Positions 8,109 through 15,403 of a stretch of 28,667 nt of DNA are shown in pieces (position 1 is the first letter of the stretch; each line of letters opens with the position of its first letter). The notes below the pieces were generated by a model that worked only from the letters and a program-made list of their open reading frames with translations, was not told the origin of the DNA and ran no database searches. Source of the stretch: a virus; the IMG/VR virus record IMGVR_UViG_3300043099_000765, positions 1 to 28,667 of that record, one strand, 5' to 3'. Both the position numbers and the translations under genes were made by a program.

Positions 8109-8168
8109 CCACAGAGGACACAGAGAGCACAGAGGCGGAACTTAAAACTTAAAACTTAAAACCTAAAA
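8109..8168 (+). repeat. Short tandem repeats between lipoprotein and endolysin-like genes
   Basis: Three 9-base units CCACAGAGG, ACACAGAGA, GCACAGAGG occupy 8109-8135. They are followed, after a 5-base gap, by four 7-base units CTTAAAA x3 and CCTAAAA at 8141-8168. No gene or terminator is seen here. It is the only simple-repeat intergenic stretch in the tightly packed late module and looks more like bacterial intergenic sequence than phage sequence. Confidence 0.7.
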
Positions 8169-8174
8169 CTCCTG

Positions 8175-8720
8175 ATGCTCCCCCCGAGCCGCCCCCAACA
8201 AGCCAAATCCAAAACGCAAGCCATGCTGACAAAAGCTCGCGTGGCCGATGAGGTCGCGCTGGTGGGCATTCGCGGGTATTACAGAGACTCCATGGGCAAG
8301 CCCGGCGAAAACGACCGAGGCATCTACGACGACGCCATTTTTCTCATCAGCCCAAACGCCTACGCCACCTTCAATGCCAACACCGATCCCTCGATAAAAC
8401 GCAAAGGCATCGCCGTCCTCAAGCCCGGCGTCCACCGCTACCGCAAAGGCAAGCACGGCCTCAGCAAGCCCGGCGGCGGCTATCCCGCCCTCCGCCCCGC
8501 CACGCCTGGCGAACAACTCCCCGTGACCCGCGACGGCGAAGGCGACAGCATGGGAACCGCCATCAACCTGCACAAAGGAGGATACAACACTACGAGTTCG
8601 CTCGGCTGCCAGACGATCCACCCCACCCAATGGCCCGCGTTCGTCGCCCTCGTCTATTCCGAAATGGACCGCGCCGGACAGAAGACCATCCCCTATTTAC
8701 TCGTCGAGGAGGAAGCATGA
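8175..8720 (+). CDS. Cell-wall enzyme with L,D-transpeptidase-like motif (endolysin candidate)
   Basis: A 181-residue protein. Residues 25-75 (VALVGIRGYYRDSMGKPGEN, then DRGIYDDAIFLISPNAYATF) and the motif H133-K-G-G-Y-N-T-T-S-S142-L-G-C145 near the C-terminus match the His...Ser-x-Gly-Cys signature of YkuD/L,D-transpeptidase-fold proteins, where Cys is the nucleophile. With the holin-like and lipoprotein genes just before it, it is the best candidate for the phage's peptidoglycan-acting lysis protein. A second start at 8223 (residue 17) is possible; the first 16 residues are low in conserved character and neither start has a clear ribosome site. It overlaps the next gene as ATGA. Activity could be transpeptidation, hydrolysis or neither. 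Confidence 0.6.
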   Translation: MLPPSRPQQAKSKTQAMLTKARVADEVALVGIRGYYRDSMGKPGENDRGIYDDAIFLISPNAYATFNANTDPSIKRKGIAVLKPGVHRYRKGKHGLSKPGGGYPALRPATPGEQLPVTRDGEGDSMGTAINLHKGGYNTTSSLGCQTIHPTQWPAFVALVYSEMDRAGQKTIPYLLVEEEA

Positions 8721-8962
8721 GCCGCCTGCGCAAACCCAAAACCTCCCCACCGAAAGACCGCGAGGCCATCATGCTCCAGGTGCGCTCCTTGCTTGCCGAG
8801 CATTTCGATGTCGGCATTGCCGTGGTGAGTTGGGAGGACGAAGGCACGACCTACTACATGGACATAAAGTATGGCAACGACTACGCAGCAAAATCTCTCT
8901 GCCGCGAAGCCGAAGACATGCTCTGGCCCTACGAAGACGACGAGGAGGACGACGACGAATGA
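8717..8962 (+). CDS. Small acidic protein, function unknown
   Basis: An 81-residue protein beginning MSRLRKPKTSPPKDRE and ending in an acidic run (PYEDDEEDDDE). The middle has a predicted alpha then beta pattern (LQVRSLLAEHFDVGIAVVSW, TTYYMDIKYG). The start is well supported by a GAGGAGG site and an ATGA overlap with the cell-wall enzyme. The stop overlaps the metallophosphoesterase start. No family is recognised; the basic head and acidic tail would suit a small binding partner of a neighbour. Confidence 0.6.
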   Translation: MSRLRKPKTSPPKDREAIMLQVRSLLAEHFDVGIAVVSWEDEGTTYYMDIKYGNDYAAKSLCREAEDMLWPYEDDEEDDDE

Positions 8963-9945
8963 AAACCAACAAACTGCAAAACATCGTTCACGCAAGCCAA
9001 GTCACCGCCGCACAGAACGAAGCCGCACAAGCCCGCTCCCAGCTCGAAGCCGAGCGCCGCGCTCACGCCGAAACGATCAAGGCTCTGGAGCGTTCGCGTT
9101 TCACCAAAGCCCCTCGCAAGGTCACGCCAGCCACATCGAAGGCCGGAACCGGCGACATCATCGAAGTCATTTTCTCCGATGTCCACGGCAACAAGCACGA
9201 CCCCGCCGCGATGGCTGCCTTCCTCGGTGATCTCAAATCCCTCAACCCCGACCGACTCATCATCGGCGGCGATTTCATCGACTGCGGCGGCTTCCTCGCC
9301 GAGCACCACACGCTCGGCTATGTCGCCGAGACCGAGGATTCCTACGAGGACGACATCGCCGTCAGCAATTCCCTGCTCGACCAAATCCTCGCCGCCGCCT
9401 CGCCCTCCGAGGTGCATTATGTAGAAGGGAACCACGAATGGCGCGTCGAGCGGTGGGCGCTCACCCAACGCCTCGCGCACCACAAGGATACCGACCTGCT
9501 TCGCCGCACCTTCTGCCCCGAGCATGTGTTGAGGCTCAAAGACCGAGGCATCCGCTACTACCACCAGGGCAAAACCCACGGCGATTGCGACACGCCAGGC
9601 TGGGTCAAAATCGACAAGGCTTTTTTCGTTCACAAGATCAGCAACGCCCGCGACGCCGCCGGGCAAGCCATGGCCAAGGCCGCTGCGAATATCGTTTTCT
9701 TCGACACCCACCGCGCCGCCTACAAGCCCATGCACCTCCCCGGCGTCGGCCTCATTAGCGCATGGAACCCCGGCTGCCTGTGCAAACGCCAGCCCCTTTA
9801 CGCCAACACCCGCCCCACCGAGTGGACGCACGGCTACCTCGTCCGCTTCATCAGCAAAAAGACCGGCAACTTCCAGATGGTGAATGTCACCATCAACGAA
9901 GGCACCAGCTACGCCAGTCTCCTCCTCAAACCCAAGTCCGCATGA
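8959..9945 (+). CDS. Calcineurin-like metallophosphoesterase
   Basis: A 328-residue protein with an N-terminal probable coiled coil (residues 12-48, QARSQLEAERRAHAETIKAL) and a metallophosphoesterase domain. Metal-site motifs are in order: FSDVHGN (D74, H76), IIGGDFID (D105), VEGNHEWR (N158, H159) and FVHK (H225). The usual final GHTH motif reads FDTH (248-251), so one expected His is replaced by Asp. Likely substrates are phosphomono- or diesters, nucleotides or nucleic acid; the substrate is unknown. I chose ATG 8959 because it overlaps the previous stop and the longer frame upstream reads through the acidic gene. Sitting among virion genes, it may be packaged or may act on DNA at lysis time, which is speculation. 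Confidence 0.75.
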   Translation: MKTNKLQNIVHASQVTAAQNEAAQARSQLEAERRAHAETIKALERSRFTKAPRKVTPATSKAGTGDIIEVIFSDVHGNKHDPAAMAAFLGDLKSLNPDRLIIGGDFIDCGGFLAEHHTLGYVAETEDSYEDDIAVSNSLLDQILAAASPSEVHYVEGNHEWRVERWALTQRLAHHKDTDLLRRTFCPEHVLRLKDRGIRYYHQGKTHGDCDTPGWVKIDKAFFVHKISNARDAAGQAMAKAAANIVFFDTHRAAYKPMHLPGVGLISAWNPGCLCKRQPLYANTRPTEWTHGYLVRFISKKTGNFQMVNVTINEGTSYASLLLKPKSA

Positions 9946-10388
9946 ACAAACTCGCTGCAATCGCCCTCAAGCACAAAGCCCTCAAATACGGCATCCCCGC
10001 AAACCAAGGATGGCTCACCCGCCAGCAAGCCGCCCGCCAACTCGGCTGCCCCGAGCGCAATGTCCACGACCTCCTGCGCGACGCCATCGAAGCCCGCGAC
10101 ATCGAAACAAAAAAGTTCAGCGATTGGGACGCCGCCACCATGCGCCCCGTGCAAGTCACCTGCTACCGCATCATCGAGCCCGGCACCCCCAAGCCCGCCA
10201 AATCCTCGCCCCAAGCCATCGCAGGCATTCCGGCCCATTTGCTCGACCGGGTGCAAGCCGTCCTCGCCCGCCATCGCGGCAAGACCCCCAGCCAACTTGC
10301 AGACCTGATGCGATTCAAAGGCGAGCCGCGCATCAGCGCTAAAGCCATCCGCGCCCTCCTTGACAACCATCCGCAGAATAGAAGGTAG
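9942..10388 (+). CDS. HTH-like DNA-binding protein
   Basis: A 148-residue basic protein coupled by ATGA to the metallophosphoesterase. Residues 21-45 (QGWLTRQQAARQLGCPERNV) look like a helix-turn-helix, and residues 110-140 (TPSQLADLMRFKGEPRISAK) resemble a second winged-helix-like element. Its stop is directly followed by the next ATG at 10389. It could regulate late genes or assist the phosphoesterase on DNA. The DNA-binding call is from the helix pattern only. Confidence 0.55.
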   Translation: MNKLAAIALKHKALKYGIPANQGWLTRQQAARQLGCPERNVHDLLRDAIEARDIETKKFSDWDAATMRPVQVTCYRIIEPGTPKPAKSSPQAIAGIPAHLLDRVQAVLARHRGKTPSQLADLMRFKGEPRISAKAIRALLDNHPQNRR

Positions 10389-12467
10389 ATGCCCGACGAT
10401 CAGACCATAGTCGAAGGCGATGCTGGATTTATCGGCATGGCCTCCCGCCTCAACCCGCTGCAGTTGCAAGCGGGCATGGTCCAGTATTGCGAAAACATGC
10501 GCCTCGACCGAGGCGTAGCGCAGACCCGCAAAGGAGCCAAACGGGTTGCAGAGAACATCAATCCCTCGACGGATATTTTGCTGTTGGATTTTACGCTCGG
10601 GACAAACCGCTCGATTGCCACGCTGACTCAAGTCGGCGGACTGGCGACGGCGAGCTTTTCCGCACCGCATAACCTCTCGAATTTAAGCTGGGTCAATATC
10701 AGCGGCGCATCCGGCAGCGAATACAATGGCGATTTTCAAATCTCTGTGACCTCGCCAACAGATTTCACCTATTCCGTAGTCTCTGGAGCGCCTAGCTCCG
10801 CAGGCGGCTTGCCTATCGCAAACAACGGTCCTGTCGTTAAAACGACCTATGGCGGCGACATCATTCAGAGCGGCATCTACTCCTCGCCGCGATTTGACAA
10901 TGCGCGGGAATACATCGTGCTGGCCGCGCCTTCTGAGTCTTATCTGTGGCGGCACGACGCGGCCACGGTAGAGTCGGTGGCCTACCCGCTTGGCGACACG
11001 ATGGAGAACGGGGATGATGTCGAGATCGTGCAGGCTTTTGATAAGCTCTACCTGCTACGCACCAGGCCGTCAGATATTTCGCGCCGAGTGCAATCCATCT
11101 CCAACACCAGCGGCACGGCGCTGGTGACCATGAATGCCGCGCATGGCTACAAGACGGGCGAGGTGGTGCGGATCAGTGACTCGGAAACTCTCGGATTCAA
11201 TGGGGATTGGGTAGTGACCAATGTGAGCGACACCGAGTTCAGCTACACGCTGCCGGTCTCGGTGACTGATCCCGCTGCCGCTGGAAGGATTTTTGCCCGC
11301 CGGGTCTTGCCTGCTTTGGTCTGGGACGGGGATTTGGATAATAATTTTCAGCGCGTGGAGCAAGGGGCGCATCCGCTGGGAGTGACCTACTCACGCTTGC
11401 CGAGCACCAGCATTGCGACCTACCACAACAACCAACTCGTCATCGCCCGAAACCGCGACGAGGTGCTGGTGAGCGATGTCTTCGATGCCGAGACTTACGA
11501 CGCGGTATCGAAGGCGTTTCGCGCCAACGCAGGCTCGAATGACTATATCGTCGGCCTGCATCCTTTCAGCGAATCGCAAATTCTTGTCTTTTGCCGCAAG
11601 AGCATCTGGCTGGCAACGGCGGTCATCGGTGCGGATGGCGTCTCGATTGATCCCGCAGCCTCCAGCCTGCAACTCCTGACAAATGAGATCGGTTGTAGCG
11701 CGAAGAGAACCATCACGACAGCGGGAACGGCGGTGCTTTTCTTGAGCGACCGTGGAGTTTACCGGCTCGATAGCCAGTTCGATCTCAAGCTGAGAGGGAA
11801 CACCATGCCACTGAGCGATCCGATCAGCGACCTGGTGGCAACCATCAATAACAACAGCGTCGAGACGAGCAATGCGGTGTATTTTGACAACCGCTATTTT
11901 TTGGCCGTCCCAACCGGGGAGAGCGCGATCCCGAATGCGGTCTTTGTTTTCAACATGCTGAACGCCCAGTGGGAGACGAAGGATGTTTTCCCATTCGGCG
12001 TGGATCGGTTGCTGGTGAGCGACTACGGCACGCAGCGCCGTCTCTTTGCCAGCTCGCGCTACGGCAGCCTCTACCTGATCGACGAAAACGAGGACGGCAA
12101 TGATGATGGAGCTTTTGGCAGCAGCCAAACTCCTGTGGCGGCCTCGCTCCTCACCCGCCGCTATGGTTGGGGGAATCTCAACGCCAAGCGCCTGCTGCGC
12201 GTCAAAGCCAGCACGGTCCTGCCCGCTGGAAGCGCCTGCTCGCTCGATGCGGTGACGACGGATTACGACAATGACTTTGAAATCGCTGCCCTCAGCAACG
12301 CAGCAGGCAGCCAAGAGGACTACACCATCAAAACGCCGCTGCGCTGTAAAGCCACGGCGCTTGACCTCCGCTACCGCACCACGGCTGGCCGCCCAATCCT
12401 TCGACAAATCACCGCCGAGGCCGCTCTCACTGGCCCTGCCAGCTCCGAAACCCGCACCCTTAACTAA
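10389..12467 (+). CDS. Large tail protein (P22 gp10 / T7 gp12-like tail hub candidate)
   Basis: A 692-residue protein. The opening (GMASRLNPLQLQAGMVQYCE then NMRLDRGVAQTRKGAKR) matches the start pattern of podoviral tail tube/stabilisation proteins, and the middle (YHNNQLVIARNRDEVLVSDV, GSNDYIVGLHPFSESQILVF) fits their propeller-like body. Two small beta modules interrupt it, about residues 93-140 (VNISGASGSEYNGDFQISV) and 245-295 (EVVRISDSETLGFNGDWVV); similar modules occur in the next gene. It begins immediately after the previous stop with an AGAAGG site. Expected role is the distal short-tail tube that docks fibres. The exact family is uncertain. Confidence 0.65.
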   Translation: MPDDQTIVEGDAGFIGMASRLNPLQLQAGMVQYCENMRLDRGVAQTRKGAKRVAENINPSTDILLLDFTLGTNRSIATLTQVGGLATASFSAPHNLSNLSWVNISGASGSEYNGDFQISVTSPTDFTYSVVSGAPSSAGGLPIANNGPVVKTTYGGDIIQSGIYSSPRFDNAREYIVLAAPSESYLWRHDAATVESVAYPLGDTMENGDDVEIVQAFDKLYLLRTRPSDISRRVQSISNTSGTALVTMNAAHGYKTGEVVRISDSETLGFNGDWVVTNVSDTEFSYTLPVSVTDPAAAGRIFARRVLPALVWDGDLDNNFQRVEQGAHPLGVTYSRLPSTSIATYHNNQLVIARNRDEVLVSDVFDAETYDAVSKAFRANAGSNDYIVGLHPFSESQILVFCRKSIWLATAVIGADGVSIDPAASSLQLLTNEIGCSAKRTITTAGTAVLFLSDRGVYRLDSQFDLKLRGNTMPLSDPISDLVATINNNSVETSNAVYFDNRYFLAVPTGESAIPNAVFVFNMLNAQWETKDVFPFGVDRLLVSDYGTQRRLFASSRYGSLYLIDENEDGNDDGAFGSSQTPVAASLLTRRYGWGNLNAKRLLRVKASTVLPAGSACSLDAVTTDYDNDFEIAALSNAAGSQEDYTIKTPLRCKATALDLRYRTTAGRPILRQITAEAALTGPASSETRTLN

Positions 12468-12469
12468 TC

Positions 12470-13948
12470 ATGGCAACACTCACCCCAGGCTACACTTTTA
12501 CATCCGGCGAAGTCGTGACCCCGGCCAAGCTCAACAGCGCGGCGTCTCCGACACTCGCTCCCGCAACCGTCACAAACTCCGACATCTCGCCGACTGCGGC
12601 GATAGCAGACACAAAACTCGCCACTATTTCTACGCCCGGCAAAATCTCTGGCGCGGCAATAAGTGGGGACATCGCTACCGGCAATGTCACGGCCACTGGC
12701 AATGTCACGGCCACTGGCAATGTCACGGCCACTGGCAATGTCACGGCCACTGGCAATGTCACGGCCACTGGCAATGTCACGGCGGCCAAAATGACTGGCC
12801 GGTTGGCGGATGGGACGCTGAATGTTGTTTCCTCGGCAGTCACGATGACCTCGGCAAATCCCGGCGTCGTCACATGGACAGGGCACACCTTGCAAAATGG
12901 CGACATCGTGGAGTTCTCGACCACGGGGGCGTTGCCAACAGCTATTACTACAGAAACGGAATACTATGTAGTCAATGTCGCCGTGAACACATTTCAAATT
13001 TCCGCGACCTCTGGGGGCACGGCTATCAACACCACCGCAGGCGCTCAATCGGGCGTGCATACAGCCCGCTTTGGCCGTGGAGCCATGCAAAATGGATTCG
13101 TCACCACCAACAAAATCGCCGACGGCTCGATCACGGCCTCCAAGCTGGCAGGGAATGTCGATCAGTTGGCAACAGCCTGGGTGCTTTTCGACGGCGACAT
13201 TACCGACTCTGTAGTGGCCGGTGCTGTCTTCACCCGCCTCACAGACACTAAAATCCAAGTCACCCGCTCGACCGGGCATGGCCTCTCAAATGGCAACTGG
13301 ATTACATTCCATGCGCTGACAGGATTTTACGCTTTCTTGAACGGAACATGGGAAGTGCAGAACGCTACCGCGACGACTTTTGAGTTTAATTTAGTGGGAG
13401 CCACTACACCAACAAGCGCGGTTACCTTTACGCAAAATTCTGCAAATATCTCGTGGCCTAGCCATGCTTTGGTCGTTGGGCAAACAGTCATATTAGGTGC
13501 CTACAGCCCTACAAATTTCATATTGCCAGCTCCATTTGCTGAAAACACAACTTATTTTGTCAAAGCAGTTGCAGCAGGAACATTTCAAGTTTCGCTGACA
13601 AGCACGGGGCCCGCTATTGTTACCACAACCTTAGGTTCAGGTAGCCACTTTGCCACTCTCACCGGCGTCATGACCTCGCAGATTTTCAGCCCGATCGCCA
13701 TCAAGCGCAAATACAACATCAGCAAAGTGGCCCGGCGAGGAACTGGTCTTTACCGCATCTTTTTTGAAACCGCCCCTCTCACCGTGGATTACATTTCACT
13801 CGGGTCAGCCGCAGCCTCAAACGGCACCGCAGTCGGTCTCGTTGGGGCAACAACGCAAACACTGAATTACGCCGACATCACCACAACCAACTACGCTGGC
13901 ACGGCAGCCAACTACGACGGCATCCGCTTCGTCGTTTTCGGAGGCTAA
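12470..13948 (+). CDS. Tail fibre protein with GNVTAT tandem repeat
   Basis: A 492-residue fibre-like protein. The N-terminus (TLTPGYTFTSGEVVTPAKLN) is typical of fibre attachment regions. Residues 71-106 are six tandem hexapeptides, five GNVTAT and one GNVTAA. Beta modules follow (GHTLQNGDIVEFSTTGALPT, GHGLSNGNWITFHALTGFYA, SHALVVGQTVILGAYSPTNF), related to those in the preceding tail protein. Residues about 300-397 are encoded by DNA with lower GC. The C-terminal 80 residues (ARRGTGLYRIFFETAPLTVD ... NYDGIRFVVFGG) look like a conserved fibre tip. Role: host recognition or adhesion, inferred. Confidence 0.7.
   Translation: MATLTPGYTFTSGEVVTPAKLNSAASPTLAPATVTNSDISPTAAIADTKLATISTPGKISGAAISGDIATGNVTATGNVTATGNVTATGNVTATGNVTATGNVTAAKMTGRLADGTLNVVSSAVTMTSANPGVVTWTGHTLQNGDIVEFSTTGALPTAITTETEYYVVNVAVNTFQISATSGGTAINTTAGAQSGVHTARFGRGAMQNGFVTTNKIADGSITASKLAGNVDQLATAWVLFDGDITDSVVAGAVFTRLTDTKIQVTRSTGHGLSNGNWITFHALTGFYAFLNGTWEVQNATATTFEFNLVGATTPTSAVTFTQNSANISWPSHALVVGQTVILGAYSPTNFILPAPFAENTTYFVKAVAAGTFQVSLTSTGPAIVTTTLGSGSHFATLTGVMTSQIFSPIAIKRKYNISKVARRGTGLYRIFFETAPLTVDYISLGSAAASNGTAVGLVGATTQTLNYADITTTNYAGTAANYDGIRFVVFGG
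12680..12787 (+). repeat. Six-copy 18-bp tandem repeat in the fibre gene
   Basis: The unit GGCAATGTCACGGCCACT is repeated in frame from 12680. Copies 1-5 (12680-12769) are identical and copy 6 (12770-12787) ends GCGGCC instead of GCCACT. The perfect identity at third codon positions indicates recent expansion, by slippage or unequal recombination. Copy number would change the length of the fibre stem by six residues per unit without a frameshift. Confidence 0.95.
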
Positions 13949-13952
13949 CGCA

Positions 13953-14318
13953 ATGCTCCCCTGGGAACGAGCCCGCAACTGGCATGACGACAACACCACT
14001 GAATCTTTTGAATCCCTCCTCGCCTGGCACATGGCCCACGGCCTTGTTTTCAACACCCCGCAAGTCTTCCTGCTCGCCCACCAAGTCCACTACTCCCCAG
14101 ACACTAACACCATGACCTACGACCTCCCCCCTAACGCCTGGTTCGTCGAGCTCGCCGCCTCGGTCGGCCACGCGAACCCCGTCCGCGAATTTCTCCGCGT
14201 CGCCACGCACCCCCAAGAGTGGGCGATCTGGCACCGCCGCAATTCCTTCCAACCTCACGCCTACCCATGGGCCAAACTCGCCCGCCGCGTGGGCCTCGCT
14301 GAAGGGAGGGTGTCCTAA
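13953..14318 (+). CDS. Small hypothetical phage protein
   Basis: A 121-residue protein rich in His and Trp (MLPWERARNWHDDNTTESFE, WHMAHGLVFNTPQVFLLAHQ, EWAIWHRRNSFQPHAYPWAK). It is mostly helical in appearance, with no signal peptide. The start follows the fibre gene by 4 bases and the stop overlaps the next start at one base. Such short proteins after fibre genes are often assembly factors, but I recognise no family. Confidence 0.6.
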   Translation: MLPWERARNWHDDNTTESFESLLAWHMAHGLVFNTPQVFLLAHQVHYSPDTNTMTYDLPPNAWFVELAASVGHANPVREFLRVATHPQEWAIWHRRNSFQPHAYPWAKLARRVGLAEGRVS

Positions 14319-15403
14319 TGGGCGGAAAAAGCGGCAGCAAGCCCAAGCCAAGCCCGCCGCCACCACAGGCGCAGCCCATCGACTACGGCGCGATGATGGC
14401 GCAATCCAGCGTCGCCGCCAAAGACCAGTTCCGCGACCAGCTCGCCGCGCAGATCGAGGCGTATCCGATGCAGGAACGCCTCCAGCTTGGCACCGTCTCA
14501 AACATTGCAGCCAACCTCTCCGCTGACGGCGGAACTATTTACGAGAACAAATGGATTCCCGGTGCCACGACTGGCACAGGTAAGAACAAGAAAACCGCCG
14601 AAGGCCGCTGGGAAAAAGTCGCCATCGGAGAAGCCGCGCCTAATCTCTACACCCGCCGCGCCACCGACCAACTCATCGCCGCCGAAGAGCAAGCCGCCCA
14701 ACTCGGCCGCATCGGCGATTACACCGAGCAGCTCGGCTACACCGCCGCGCAAGACCTCGAAGGCACCGACATCGAGCGCGAGCTTGGCAGCCAAGCCCTC
14801 CGCGATCTCCAGCTCGGCCGCGCCCTCAGCCCTGAGCAGGAGCGCCAAGCCGCCCAGCAAGCCCGAGCCGGGATGTCCGCCCGTGGCCTCGGAGTCGGCA
14901 ACGCCGCCCTCGCCGCCGAAATCCTAAACCGCGACGCCTACGCCAGCCAGCGCGAAGCCGAACGCCGGAACTTCGCAGGCTCCACCAACCAAATGCTCGT
15001 CGGCAACCGCGCCAACCGCATCGGCATGGTCGGCAACATCCTCGGCCAAAGCGCCAACACGCGACAGAACCAAGCCAACCTCCGCACCGCCCTGGCCGGA
15101 GCCAATCTCACGGTCGATCCCTACGCTCGCGCTCTCGCCCCTGGCGCTGGCATGGGCTCCAGCACCCTCGGCCAAAGCGGCCAGATGATCGGAAACACCT
15201 ACAACACCGCCACGCAGATGGCCGGAAATGTCGCCAGCTTCAACGCCAACATGCTCGATAGCCGCTACAACTCCTACATGAACAACAACGCCGCCCTCCA
15301 AGGCGCGGCCTTGCAAGCCGGTGCCGCCGGACAAGCTGGAACCATGGGCATGATCGGCAGCATCGGTGGCGGAGTTCTCATGGGAGCCGGTCTCGCAATT
15401 TAA
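14318..15403 (+). CDS. Internal virion / ejection protein candidate
   Basis: A 361-residue protein. It starts with a basic, Pro-rich segment (GGKSGSKPKPSPPPPQAQP), then a long Ala/Gln/Arg-rich helical middle with LGRALSPEQERQAAQQARAG then MSARGLGVGNAALAAEIL (about residues 167-204), a pattern common in podoviral internal virion proteins. The end is glycine/alanine-rich and hydrophobic (IGSIGGGVLMGAGLA), possibly membrane-inserting. It heads the ejection group and has a GGGAGG ribosome site. Expected role: ejected with DNA to help form a channel through the envelope. The family is inferred from composition and position. Confidence 0.6.
   Translation: MGGKSGSKPKPSPPPPQAQPIDYGAMMAQSSVAAKDQFRDQLAAQIEAYPMQERLQLGTVSNIAANLSADGGTIYENKWIPGATTGTGKNKKTAEGRWEKVAIGEAAPNLYTRRATDQLIAAEEQAAQLGRIGDYTEQLGYTAAQDLEGTDIERELGSQALRDLQLGRALSPEQERQAAQQARAGMSARGLGVGNAALAAEILNRDAYASQREAERRNFAGSTNQMLVGNRANRIGMVGNILGQSANTRQNQANLRTALAGANLTVDPYARALAPGAGMGSSTLGQSGQMIGNTYNTATQMAGNVASFNANMLDSRYNSYMNNNAALQGAALQAGAAGQAGTMGMIGSIGGGVLMGAGLAI

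Noticed and set aside
12680-12787. Tandem repeat considered as a CRISPR array
   Set aside because: The units are 18 bases, directly adjacent without spacers and in frame within a fibre gene.
12271-13251. Plus-strand frame with HWQCHG repeats
   Set aside because: Out-of-frame reading of the 18-bp repeat within the tail fibre gene; no start or ribosome site.
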